Below, piece after piece: positions 11,400-22,194 of a stretch of DNA of 64,000 nt; within the stretch, counting starts at the first letter, position 1; every line of letters begins with the position of its first letter. The translations under genes were made by a program, and so were the position numbers. Source of the DNA: Leptodactylus fallax (lineage: Eukaryota; Chordata; Amphibia; Anura; Leptodactylidae); contig CAMRHE010000011.1 in assembly GCA_947044405.1 (NCBI GenBank), positions 7,422,501 to 7,486,500 on the forward strand. Reading direction: 5' to 3'. A model generated the notes under the pieces. It did not search any database. It was given only the letters and a program-made list of their open reading frames with translations, and had not been told where the DNA came from.

Positions 11400-13700
11400 A
11401 GAAAGTGACACCGCTATTTGAAGGCATCAGCCAGAGGTGTTTGCAAATCCTCATGGATCCATGCCTTATTAATATTAATAAAATATATTTTTCACGCTAG
11501 CTGTGGACAGTTTCATCATTTTAGGTGTTACAATGCCATCAGTAGCACTTAACACCGTCTCGGCCATAACTCTTGAGACTGGAAAAGATAAAATTCCCAT
11601 GGTGATCGGGCCAGCTTCTTCCACTGCTTTAAATTATTGGCATAGATTTACATGGGGTCAGAGTTATCTGCTGGAGTATAGGTGCACTCTAGGTATGACT
11701 GTACCTGCTGGTGCAGCTGGTGAGTGTCAGTTGACTGCTGTGGCTCCGGTTGATGCTGTGAGCTGAAAAATTTCTGGTTCACCATCTTCCAGATACTGTA
11801 CTAGGCCTGGGTACTAATGCTGCTGCTGATTTTACTCCTCCTGTCACTTGTGGCAATAGCAGAGGAGGTAGAGCACTGGATGAATAAGGTAGACTGGAAG
11901 TGGTGAGAAGCCACCTGCATATGCGTGTGACTGGCAGTTCCAGTGGTCTCCCTAAACGCTGTGGCAAATTGGGTATATTGCCTATCCTGATTTCTCTTTC
12001 CCTTGGGAAGCAGGGAAGAATTCTCCTGTATTGTATTTATAGCAAGGGTCTAAGAGCACCTCTGCTTGATGCTAATAAGCCTGACATGCTTGCCCACATA
12101 TGCACGGACACAGGGGCCTGCCATGGTTGATGTTCTTGGCCAGCATGGTTGTTGTCATCACCATCGTCACCTTGAGACAAATAACGTTTAGCCTCCTATC
12201 CTGACTTTGACTGTGACATATCATGGGCCCTTTCTGCGTCCATGGGAGAGTCTTCCTCCTCCTCCTCTTCCAGTCTAGGAGTCCCATTTCCTCTATAATA
12301 ATGACCCAGATCCTCCTCCTCCTCCATCAATATAGGGCAATGGCATTGAATAAAAGGTAGAAACTGTTCCTCCTCTTCTGTCCCTTGTTGCTTACGTGTA
12401 AGAGTGGTATATCTTGAAATACCATATTATCCCTGTGGTCTCACTGCATGCACTACTTGTTCACTGCATTCTGTGACCCACACAAAATCCCCAGCATGTT
12501 TAAGGTGGAGTTCCACCAAGTTGGAGCACTACAGATAAGGCCATGCAAAGGTATACCATTTTGCCACTGCAAATTGACCAGGGTGTTTTTTGAGACATAA
12601 GAATGGCTGATAAGCTCAGAGATTTACTTGACCTTTAGATGCACCTCTTTTAAGCACTATGCAGTTAATAAAGTGGTGAACCACTAGATTGAGGACATGC
12701 GCCATACAGGGAAAATGTGTTAATTGTCCTAACTTTGAGATACTTGCTGCAGAATACAGCAAAGCAGCTATTCAACTGTGTGATTCCTCCAATCCATTAT
12801 TATTAATTGCAAAACTGCATGGCAGCACTTCGCCCTACAACCATGAAATGAGTGAGGTGGAGGAGGTTGAGTAGTAGAAGTGACAGCTTGCCCTCGCAAA
12901 GATGATGGCGGGAAATGGTCCAGAGAGGAGAATCCAGAAGAGGTAGATAGTCCCTGCTTTGTGTTGGAGCTGGGCCTACACAATTGGGGTAGAACTAGCA
13001 CCTGGCTTTTACGTTTCTGGACTTTTGCTGCTGCCTCTCAAAACATTGACCCAGTGGGCCGTGAAAGCCATGTAGTGTTCTTGTCTGCAATTGCTGCTCC
13101 ACTTGTCGATAGTTGCGTGCACCTTTCCCCAGATTGACGTAACCATGAACTCTGACACATAGCGATATAAAGCAGGGACAGCTTTCCTAGAGAAATATTG
13201 GTGGCAAGGTATCCTCCATCAATGTTGAGCACATGCCATCAGTTTGTGAATCACAGTGGAATCTTAGCCAGGTACAAGATAAATTGCAGAACTGCCAAAT
13301 GACTGGTTACATATTTCTTTTTTCTTGAAAAAAAATTCCCATATAGCTGACTGACACTGATTTGGAAGAACAGGAGGAGGAGTAGAAAAAACAGTTGGTG
13401 ATAATGATAATAACCACTACCATGTACTAGGCGTAGATCTGTTCTGCATACATATAAGATCACAGGGAGAAGGAGCAGAAGAGCCTTTCTCACTTCCCCT
13501 GCCAGTACCACTGCCACTGCCAATTCTACTTTGCCAAAACAGATTGTTATGCCCTTTTATGTGTGTACGTAAAGATGTTATTCCCACATTTGTTGCTGCG
13601 TGGCTATGGCTAAGTTTCTGCTTCCAGATCTTGCACATTGCCATGAATTTATCATTTAGCAATGTACAAAAGAATTCCCACATGGGTAATGACTGATTGT
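11400..13700 (-). pseudogene. hAT transposase relic with BED zinc finger and hATC domain
   Basis: Decayed transposase readable in pieces on the minus strand. At 13560-13640: a BED zinc finger (CKIW...GITSLRTHIKGHN, with the second Cys changed to Trp). At 13040-13150: HATIDKWSSN...YMAFTAHWVN, the usual block after the first catalytic Asp. At about 12660-12725: HFPCMAHVLNLVVHHF, a classic hAT motif. At 12240-12300: an acidic linker. At 11430-11620: the hATC dimerisation region (ITMGILSFPVSRVMAETVLS, ending NKAWIHEDLQTP). Several stops and frameshifts separate these. Fragments of the same protein occur at 21720-22080 and 26400-27860. Confidence 0.75.
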
Positions 13701-14300
13701 AGTTGCTGCTGCCAGGAGCAGCGGAAACATGTCTGCCTCTATCACCAAAAGTACCACCACCCCCATCTCATGACCTTCCTCTAGGTCTGCCTCAGGCAGC
13801 ATATTTGGATGTTGGGCCGTATAATGGCTGAAATCATTGCTATCACCACTGCAATCACCATCTGCATCTAATGTCACCTTGTCACCCTGACCTGGTTGCC
13901 AGTTCTTATCCTGACCACGAGGGATCTGGGTCAGTAAAGAATGTGAAGGAGATATGGTTGACAGTCCAGAAAGTCCATGTGGTGAATTACATGTTATGCA
14001 AGAAGAATAGGAGGAACACACAGAAGCCTGACTTAAGGAAACATCACTCTCTGATGAAATATCCTCCTGTGACTAAGATGAGCCAGCTAAATAATCAACT
14101 TCATCTTCTTTCTCAGGAAGTACAACAAACTCATGGCTACTAGTGGTGCCTTCAGAACCAGAAGCAATGTTGCTGTTTCCACCCACATTCGTATTGTGAG
14201 TACTTGCATTAGTGTTTCCACCTCCCCCCTCCTTCAGGCTGTCCCCTGCCCTGTTTTTTTCAAGTCATTTTTTTTACTGCACACAGTGCCTAATTATAGT
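13700..14300 (-). pseudogene. N-terminal region of the hAT transposase relic
   Basis: Ser/Asn/Gly-rich and acidic sequence on the minus strand that aligns, base by base, with 21720-22080 on the plus strand: the shared start around AACAGGGCAGGGGACAG, then repeated AGCAACA-type codons, then TCTGTGTGTTCCTCCT...ACATGTAATT. It lies just upstream of the BED finger, so it is the low-complexity N-terminus of the same protein. The reading frame is broken. Confidence 0.55.
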
Positions 14301-15259
14301 GATTGATTGGCAATTTGGTAACATATTATTGGCAACCAAAATGGGGAGGTATTTCAAGAAGAGGCAGCTCGAACATAATAGATTTTTTTTTCCAGATTAG
14401 TGCTAGGTAGACTATATGTTGGGTAAACAACAGACAAAACGAAAAAAAATGCTTAAATAATGGAGATTTTTTTTTTAGATTATAACTGCACTTTTGTGTG
14501 TGTATATGCACAGTTGTACATAAAAAAATGTTTAAGCAAAGGATACTTTTTCATTTTAACAATGCTTTGTCACACTGTTATTTGGTAGAGCAGATCAGAG
14601 CAGAAAAAAAAGACCCATTAAATAACAAGAAGTTTTTTGTTTTGTTTTATCAGATTAGCATAGGCTATATTGTACATTGGGAGAACAACAAAAAAATTCT
14701 TATATATAATGGAGTTATTTTTTTATCAAATTTGCGCATACCAAATCAGGGCCTTGCTGTTAGAACAGCAGTATGTATTAAATGAAAAAATGTAAACTCT
14801 TGCCCAAAAAGCTCCTTAACAAAACATGTGTTTATGAGCAGGATTCTCTTGTCACTAAAAAGTATATTTAAAGAATGTGTATATAGATAAAACTACTGTA
14901 TTGCACAACAAACAGACAAAATTTGATTATTGGCAATGAAAGGGTTAACTGCCCTGTCTGTGTAAGCAGTAAAACAGAGTCCCCTTTTTTCTTATCATCC
15001 TATCCTATCTTTATTGATTTCTAGCACTAATGTGCTTGCCTGTGTCATTATTTGTTTCTCTGAATAAGTTCTCCTAGTCCTCTATTGCTTGAATTCCTAT
15101 TGCTTTTTCAGAACTGTGCAATTATGCAGTGAGATGGATCATGGATGTATTTGCATGTACACCATTACAGCAACTGATCAGCAAAAGGCTGATCATGAGT
15201 GTACAACCTTTTATAGTTAATATGACATAGCATTGTAAGGTTCACCTACCACTATCTAT
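14301..15259 (-). other. AT-rich 5' region of the hAT relic
   Basis: No coding potential. On the minus strand GTTAAGGAGCTTTTTGGGCAAGAG (about 14800-14823) matches 16600-16630 on the plus strand, and repeated TAATCTGAAAAAAA-like stretches match 16790-16830. This supports a second copy of the same element's 5' region at 16194-16866. Confidence 0.5.
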
Positions 15260-16193
15260 TGGCTAAGAAGCTTTCAGGAGGTGCTACAAAGTCACAGAGA
15301 GTGTCAGTGTCACACAAGTGTCTTCTTAGTATTTCCTGGTATTACATGTGGCAGCAGCCATTTTCTCATAGCAGCGGCCATGTTTGTTTGTCCGAGATGA
15401 ATAGCCATTTGTTCAGTTTTGTTAAAATGATGTTGGCACAACCCAGGTGACCCAACCCAATCACAGGTCTCAGCTGTGACTCCAGAGCTAATAACATCAC
15501 AGAAGATGCTGCAAGAGGCCCCAAGAGGACTGAAGAGGAACACCCGATGAAAAAGAAAAAGAAATCCTAATCCGTTGTTGATATATGGGCCATACTTACT
15601 GTAAAAAGCTTTCTTGCCATCCCTTACTGTGCTTTCTGCCTCTTTTTTTGCTGCCAAACAGAAAATAGGAAGGATTCATCATGAATTAGGTGCTTCTCCT
15701 TGGCACTGTTATGTCTAGGCAGAAAGCTGCAGAAAGAATGCACCCCACTCCCAATCACCCAGGCACAAAAACGCCACTTTGGACTATTTAAGTCACAAGT
15801 TGGGTTAAATAGTCCCAAATCAACGATTTGATGAATCCACCCAATATGTACAACAGGTGTATGTCTATAAACTTATCGGGGTAGCCAGAAAAGCATTGTG
15901 AAAGAGAAATAGTCATGATTCAGCTGTTAGGAACATTACTATGTAATCCACAAAGAGTCCAATACAAACTTGCTGCTGTCCAATCTTAAAACTTGTAATA
16001 AGTGGGGATTCTAACAAATATCTTATCCTTGACTTTATTGCAACTTTCGGTGCCCTTACTTAACGGAATGAGATTAGATAGACCCTCACCGATATATGGC
16101 TGAGCTTTTGCTACTGCGTATATAGACTGCAGCAATTACCAGAATGAATTCTGGAAAATAAAGTATTCCAAAACCTTAAAAAAAGGTCATGCC
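15260..16193. other. Spacer with no recognised feature
   Basis: About 0.9 kb of unique-looking sequence between two hAT relics. Short open frames (15310-15657 minus, 15259-15450 plus) have no recognisable domain. I see no hairpin or terminal repeat. Confidence 0.4.
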
Positions 16194-16866
16194 TAGAGAT
16201 GGGTGAGTCAGTTTGTAACAAGACAGGTTCATCCCGAATATTCAAAATTGTTCGGTTTTTAACAAAACAAAAGAAATGACGATTTGCTTCAGACGAGCAA
16301 AAATGGCTGCACAATGAGAATCCGTGTTCTATCTCATAGCAATTAGCTAGGCTATAGGCAGCACAATAGAGAAAATTGAATAATAGTTATAGAAGGATTT
16401 AGAGAATCAAGCAATAATTGTACACAGACAGATTAGTAGTGCTAGAATAGAACTGAATAGACAGACATAGATAGACAGGTTCAGTGAGTCTTCTGCAGAC
16501 AGTCTTCTGCTGATAGTACTAGCAATAGAGCAATTTCATCTCTATACAAATTCTTTAAACATACTTTTATAGTGAAGACAATCCTGTTAGTGAAAAATGT
16601 TTTGTTAAGGATTTTTTTGGGCAAGAGTTAACATTTTTTTTTATTAAGGAGCATTGTTAATCTGAACAAAATATTTTAAGCATTTCTCTGTATGCGCAAG
16701 TGCACTGCATATATGTAATTCTAGCTATATGTGACACACTGTAGTACTGTACAATAGTAGTGGTGACCATGGTACAGTATAGCCTGTTCTAATCTGAAAA
16801 AAAAGTCTGCACTAATCTGAAAAAAAATGTTCTTTAATATACTCTGAATGACACCGTTGATATATA
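16194..16866 (+). mobile_element. 5' part of a second copy of the TAGAGATGGG hAT relic
   Basis: Begins TAGAGATGGGTGAGTCAG at 16194, the family terminus. The following AT-rich sequence matches the 5' region of the relic at 4829-15259. It is cut at 16866 by a Tc1 insertion and resumes at 21665 after three Tc1 elements. Confidence 0.6.
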
Positions 16867-18500
16867 TACAGTACAGACCAAAAGTTTGGACACACCTTCT
16901 CATTCCAAGAGTTTTCTGTATTTTCATGACTATAAAAATTGTAGATTCACACTGAAGGCATCAAAACTATGAATTAACACATGTGGAATTATATACTTAA
17001 CAAAAAAGTGTGAAACAAATGAAAATATGTCTTATTTTCTAGGTTCTTCAAAGTAGCCACCTTTTGCTTTGATTACTGCTTTGCACACTCTTGGCATTCT
17101 CTTGATGAGCTTCAAGAGGTAGTCACCCGAAATGGTCTTCCAACAGTCTTGAAGGAGTTCCCAGAGATGCTTAGCACTTGTTGGCCCTTTTGCCTTCACT
17201 CTGTGGTCCAGCTCACCTCAAACCATCTCGATTGGGTTCAGGTCTGGTAACTGTGGAGGCCAGGTCATCTGGCGTAGCACCCCATCACTCTCCTTCTTGG
17301 TCAAATAGCCCTTACACAGTCTGGAGGTGTGTTTGGGGTCATTGTCCTGTTGAAAAATAAATGATGGTCCAACTAAACGCAAACCGGATGGAATAGCATG
17401 CCGCTGCAAGATGCTGTGGTAACCATGCTGGTTCAGTATTCCTTCAATTTTGAAAAAATCCCCAACACTGTCACCAGCAAAGCACCCCCACACCATTACA
17501 CCTCCTCCTCCATGCTTCACTGTGGGAACCAGGCATGTAGAGTCCATTCATTCACCTTTTCTGCGTCACACAAAGACACGGTGGTTGGAACCAAAGATAT
17601 CAAATTTGGACTCATTAGACCAAAGCACAGATTTTCACAGGTCTAATGTCCATTCCTTGTGTTCTTTAGCCCAAACAAGTCTCTTCTGCTTGTTGCCTGT
17701 CCTTAGCAGTGGTTTCCTAGCAGCTATTTTACCATGAAGGCCTGCTGCACACAGTCTCCTCTTAACAGTTGTTGTAGAGATGTGTCTGCTGCTAGAACTC
17801 TGTGTGGCATTGACCTGGTCTCTAATCTGAGCTGCTGTTAACCTGTGATTTCTGAGGCTAGTGACTTGGATGAACTTATCCTCTGCAGCAGAGGTGACTC
17901 TTGGTCTTCCTTTCCTGTGGCAGTCCTCATGTGAGCCAGTTTCTTTGTAGCGCTTGATGGTTTTGGCCACTGCACTTGGGGACACTTTCAAAGTTTTCCC
18001 AATTTTTCGGACTGACTGACCTTCATTTCTTAAAGTAATGATGGTCACTCGTTTTTCTTTACTTAGCTGCTTTTTTCTTGCTATAATACAAATTCTAACA
18101 CTCCATTCAGTAGGACTATCAGCTGTGTATCCACCTGACTTCTGAACAACACAACTGATGGTCCCAACCCCATTTATAAGGCAAGAAATCCCACTTATTA
18201 AACCTGACAGGGCACACCTGTGAAGTGAAAACCATTTCAGGTGACTACCTCTTGAAGCTCATTAAGAGAATGCCAAGAGTGTGCAAAGCAGTAATCAAAG
18301 CAAAAGGTGGCTACTTTGAAGAACTTAGAATTTAAGACATATTTTCATTTGTTTCACACTTTTTTGTTAAGTATATAATTCCACATGTGTTAATTCATAG
18401 TTTTGATGCCTTCAGTGTGAATCTACAATTTTTATAGTCATGAAAATACAGAAAACTCTTGGAATGAGAAGGTGTGTCCAAACTTTTGGTCTGTACTGTA
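16867..18500 (-). mobile_element. Tc1-like transposon, DD38E type, long terminal repeats
   Basis: The termini TACAGTACAGACCAAAAG and CTTTTGGTCTGTACTGTA are inverted repeats with TA targets, length 1634 bp. The inverted repeat is about 250 bp and extends into the region coding for the transposase C-terminus. The same family recurs at 22190-23806 in opposite orientation. The right end is followed directly by the next Tc1. Confidence 0.92.
17032..18084 (-). pseudogene. Tc1-type transposase (DD38E), broken
   Basis: On the minus strand the expected start ATGGCAAGAAAAAAGCAG reads ATAGCAAGAAAAAAGCAG at 18084, so the normal start codon is lost. The DNA-binding half is open to about 17635 (RNEGQSVRKIGKTLKVSPSAVAKTIKRY, then GRPRVTS), after which a shift breaks it near WTLDL. 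The frame from 17547 to 17218 keeps the [19 protein letters not shown] and LPDLNPIE motifs. The C-terminus to the stop at 17032 is again out of frame. The catalytic spacing is 38 residues, as in the copy at 22606-23658. Confidence 0.88.
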
Positions 18501-18504
18501 TATA

Positions 18505-20073
18505 TACAGTCATGGCCAAAAGTTTTGAGAATGATACAAATATTAATTTTTACAAAGTCTACTGCTTCAGTTTTTCTAATGGCAATTTGCATATACTCCA
18601 GAATGTTATAAAGAGTGATCAGCTTAACAGCAATTACTTGCAAAGTCAATATTTGCCTAGAAAATGAACTTTATCCCCCAAAACACATTTCAACATCATT
18701 GCAGCCCTGCCTTAAAAGGACCACCTAACATCGTTTCAGTGATTGCTCCATTAACACAGGTGTGGGTGTTGATGAGGACAGGGCTGGAGATCAATCTGTC
18801 ATGATTAAGTAAGAATGACACCACTGGACACTTTAAAAGGAGGCTGGTGCTTGCCATCATTGTTTCTCTTCTGTTAACCATGGTTATCTCTAAAGAAACA
18901 CGTGCAGTCATCATTGCACTGCACAAAAATGGCCTAACTGGGAAGAGTATTGCAGCTAGAAAGACTGCACCTCAGTCAACAATCTATCGCATCATCAAGA
19001 ACTTCAAGGAGAGAGGTTCCATTGGTGCCAAAAAGGCTCCAGGGCGCCCAAGAAAGACCAGCAAGCGGCAGGACCGTCTCTTAAAAGTGTTTCAGCTGCG
19101 GGATCGGGCTACCAGCAGTGCAGAGCTTGCTGAGGAATGGCAGCAGGCAGGTGTGAGTGCATCTGCACGCACTGTGAGGCGGAGACTCTTGGAGCAAGGC
19201 CTGGTCTCAAGGAGGGCAGCAAAGAAGCCACTTCTCTCCAGAAAAAACATCAGGGACAGACTGATATTCTGCAAAAGGTACAGGGAGTGGACTGCTGAGG
19301 ACTGGGGTAAAGTCATTTTCTCTGATGAATCTCCTTTTCGATTGTTTGGAACATCTGGAAAACAGCTTATTCGGAGAAGAAGAGGTGAGCGCTACCACCA
19401 GTCTTGTCTCATGCCAACTGTAAAGCATCCTGAAACCATTCATGTGTGGGGTTGCTTCTCAGCCAAGGGAATCGGCTCTCTCACAGTCTTGCCTAAAAAC
19501 ACAGCCATGAATAAAGAATGGTACCAGAATGTCCTCCAAGAGCAACTTCTCCCAACCGTCCAAGAGCAGTTTGGCGCTCAACAGTGCCTTTTCCAGCATG
19601 ATGGAGCACCTTGCCATAAAGCAAAGGTGATAACTAAATGGCTCAGGGAACAAAACATAGAGATTTTGGGTCCATGGCCTGGAAACTCCCCAGATCTTAA
19701 TCCCATTGAGAACTTGTGGTCAATCATCAAGAGACGGGTGGACAAACAAAAACCAACAAATTCAGACAAAATTAAAGCATTGATTCTGCAAGAATGGACT
19801 GCTATCAGTCAGGATTTGGTCCAGAAGTTGATTGAGAGCATGCCAGGGAGAATTGCAGAGGTCCTGAAGAAGAAGGGTCAACACTGCAAATATTGACTTG
19901 CTGCATTAACTCATTCTAACTGTCAATATAAGCTTCTGTTACTCATAATATGAATGCAATTATATTTCTGTATGTGATAAAAACATCTGACAAACACACA
20001 TAAAAACCAGAGGGCAGCAGATCATGTGAAAATATAATATTTGTGTCATTCTCAAAACTTTTGGCCATGACTG

Positions 20074-20075
<2 letters not shown>
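18505..20075 (+). mobile_element. Tc1/mariner transposon, DD35E type, apparently intact
   Basis: Termini TACAGTCATGGCCAAAAG and CTTTTGGCCATGACTGT, 1571 bp, containing one uninterrupted transposase gene. The near-identical copy at 33873-35441 differs at only a handful of positions by eye, so this family moved recently. The right end abuts a TA microsatellite. The left end abuts the DD38E Tc1 at 18500 through a short TATA spacer. Confidence 0.94.
18880..19896 (+). CDS. Intact Tc1/mariner transposase (DD35E)
   Basis: 338 aa, the normal size for a Tc1-type transposase. It acts in the nucleus, binds the element's terminal repeats and cuts at TA. Two helix-turn-helix segments lie at about residues 5-45 and 75-110, joined by a GRPRK minor-groove motif at 55-59. 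The catalytic triad is visible: D149 in FSDES, D241 in QHDGAPCH and E277 in PDLNPIENLW. The 35 residues between D241 and E277 fit the group called DD35E or Traveler, described as a recent invader of vertebrates. A frame extends upstream to 18847, but ATG 18880 sits in a better initiation context (AACCATGG) and starts where the family does. No stop, frameshift or missing key residue is seen. Confidence 0.93.
   Translation: MVISKETRAVIIALHKNGLTGKSIAARKTAPQSTIYRIIKNFKERGSIGAKKAPGRPRKTSKRQDRLLKVFQLRDRATSSAELAEEWQQAGVSASARTVRRRLLEQGLVSRRAAKKPLLSRKNIRDRLIFCKRYREWTAEDWGKVIFSDESPFRLFGTSGKQLIRRRRGERYHQSCLMPTVKHPETIHVWGCFSAKGIGSLTVLPKNTAMNKEWYQNVLQEQLLPTVQEQFGAQQCLFQHDGAPCHKAKVITKWLREQNIEILGPWPGNSPDLNPIENLWSIIKRRVDKQKPTNSDKIKALILQEWTAISQDLVQKLIESMPGRIAEVLKKKGQHCKY

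Positions 20076-20104
<29 letters not shown>
20075..20104. repeat. TA dinucleotide microsatellite between two Tc1 elements
   Basis: About 14 TA units filling the gap between the DD35E element and the next Tc1. Confidence 0.95.
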
Positions 20105-20109
<5 letters not shown>

Positions 20110-21664
20110 TACCATTCAAAAGTTTAGGGTCACTTAGAAATTTCCTTATTTTTTAAAGAAAAGCACAGTTTTTTTCAATGAAGATAACATTAAATGAATC
20201 AGAAATACACTCTATACATTGTTAATGTGGTAATGCAATATCTACATAGGTGTATAGAGGTCCATTTCCAGCAACCATCACTCCAGTGTTCTAATGGTAC
20301 ATTGTGTTTGCTAACTGTGTAAGAAGGCTAATGGATGTTTAGAAAACCCTTGAAAACCCTTGTGCAAGTAAGTTAGCACAACTGAAAACAGTTTTGCTGG
20401 TTAGAGAAGCTATAAAACTGACCTTCCTTTGAGCTAGTTGAGAATCTGGAGCATTACATTTGTTGGTTGGATTAAACTCTCAAAATGGCCAGAAAAAGAG
20501 AACTTTCATGTGAAACTCGACAGTCTATTCTTGTTCTTAGAAATGAAGGCTATTCCATGTGAGAAATTGCCAAGAAACTGAAGATTTCCTACAACGGTGT
20601 GTACTGCTCCCTTCAGAGGACAACACAAACAGGCTCTAACCAGAGTAGAAAGAGAAGTGGGAGGCCCTGCTGCACAACTGAGCAACAAGACAAGTACTTT
20701 AGAGTCTCTAGTCTGAGAAATCGACGCCTCACAGGTCCTCAACTGGCACCTTCATTAAATAGTACCCGCAAAACGCCAGTGTCAATGTCTACAATGAAGA
20801 GGTGACTCAGGGATGCTGGCCTTCAGGGCAGAGTGGCCAAGAAAAAGCCATATCTGAGACTGGCTAATAAAAGGTAAAGATTAATATGGGCAAAAGAACA
20901 CAAACATTGGACAGAGGAAGATTGGAAAAAAGTGTTATGGACAGACGAATCGAAGTTTGAGATGTTTGGATCACACAGAAGAACATTTGTGAGATGCAAA
21001 ACAACTGAAAAGATGCTGGAAGAGTGCCTGATGCCATCTGTCAAGCATGGTGGAGGTAATGTGATGGTTTGGGGTTGCTTTCGTGCTGGTAAAGTGGGAG
21101 ATTTGTACAAGGTAAAAGGGATTTTGAATAAGGAAGGCTATCACTCCATTTTGCAATGCCATGCCATACCCTGTGGACAGCGCTTGATTGGAGCCAATTT
21201 CATCCTACAACAGGACAATGACCCAAAGCACACCTCCAAATTATGCAAGAACTATTTAGGGAAGAAGCAGGCAGCTGGTATTCTATCTGTAATGGAGTGG
21301 CCAGCGCAGTCACCAGATCTCAACCCCATTGAGCTGTTGTGGGAGCAGCTTGACCGTATGGTACACAAAAAGTGCCCATCAAGCCAATCCAACTTGTGGG
21401 AAGGGCTTCTGGAAGCATGGGGTGAAATTTCTTCAGATTACCTCAGCAAATTAACAGCTAGAATGGCAAAGGTCTGCAATGCTGTAATTGCTGCAAATGG
21501 AGCATTCTTTGACGAAAGCAAAGTTTGAAGGAGAAAATTATTATTTCAAATAAAAATCATTATTTCTAACCGTGTCAATGTCTTGACTATATTTTCTATT
21601 CATTTTGCAACTCAAAGTGTGAGTTTTCATGGAAAACACAAAATTGTCTGGGTGACCCCAAACC
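20105..21664 (+). mobile_element. Tc1-like transposon, DD38E type, right end truncated
   Basis: Left terminus TACACTACCATTCAAAAG, the same family as 1408-2994. The right side stops after GGGTGACCCCAAAC at about 21664, so the last roughly 17 bases of the terminal repeat are gone and the element could not be mobilised. The sequence then returns to the hAT relic. Confidence 0.88.
20485..21528 (+). pseudogene. Tc1-type transposase (DD38E) with several stops
   Basis: Starts MARKRELSCETRQSILVLRNEGYSM, then TGA at 20560. Further in-frame stops follow at about 20803 (AGGTGA) and 20875 (GGTAAA). From 20932 to 21528 the catalytic core is open: WTDESKFEMFG with the first Asp, [13 protein letters not shown] with the second, and [11 protein letters not shown] with the Glu 38 residues later. 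The C-terminus is complete (AANGAFFDESKV). It supplies the parts deleted from the 1822-2813 copy and shows that copy's frameshifts are deletions. Confidence 0.9.
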
Positions 21665-22148
21665 CCCCAAAAAATATAAAAAAAAAAAATTACACAGTAT
21701 CAGAATTTTTGCCAAATCACTAAGCACAGTTTGCAGTGAAATGACTGGGAAAAAACAAGGCAGGGGACAGGGTGAAAGGGGCGGAGGAGGACACACTCAT
21801 TCAAGTACTGAAAACAATAAGAATGTGGATAGCAACAGCAACACTAATTCTGGTCTTGACAGCAGCCATAGTGTTGTCATACTTCCTGAGAATAAAAACT
21901 TTTTTGAAAGCAGTGATCTACAAATATTGAATGAGGATTCTGTGTGTTCCTCCTCAACATGTAATTTGCCATGTTGTCTTTCTATACTGTCAGCCATGTC
22001 TTTTTCTTTTTCTAGTAGGTGCACAAATGTTGTTACCAGGGTGATAGAATCCTCTCCATTTCAGAAGATATTCTAGCTTTTTCACCTGCGAGGAAAGGCA
22101 CAGCTCTTTTTATCATAATCTTCAATGTACTGTACTGTTAAAAAAAAA

Positions 22149-22150
<2 letters not shown>
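21665..22150 (+). mobile_element. hAT relic continuing after Tc1 insertions (N-terminal coding region)
   Basis: 21720-22080 aligns with 13870-14270 on the minus strand: the CAGGGGACAGGGTGAAAGG stretch, Asn/Ser codon runs, then GTGTGTTCCTCCTCAACATG. It is the low-complexity N-terminus of the hAT transposase whose 5' end is at 16194. The frame is not continuous. It is cut at 22150 by a TA run and the next Tc1, and the BED finger does not follow. Confidence 0.55.

Positions 22151-22153
<3 letters not shown>

Positions 22154-22190
<37 letters not shown>
22154..22190. repeat. TA dinucleotide microsatellite
   Basis: About 18 TA units running directly into the left end of the Tc1 at 22190. Confidence 0.95.

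Positions 22191-22194
<4 letters not shown>

Noticed and set aside
15310..15657. 115-codon minus-strand frame
   Set aside because: No domain, no homologous copy in the window, and no start or splice context; not reported as a gene.
18847..18879. Upstream start of the DD35E transposase, adding MLAIIVSLLLT
   Set aside because: The added residues look like a chance hydrophobic extension; family members start at the MVISKE position, and ATG 18880 has the better context.
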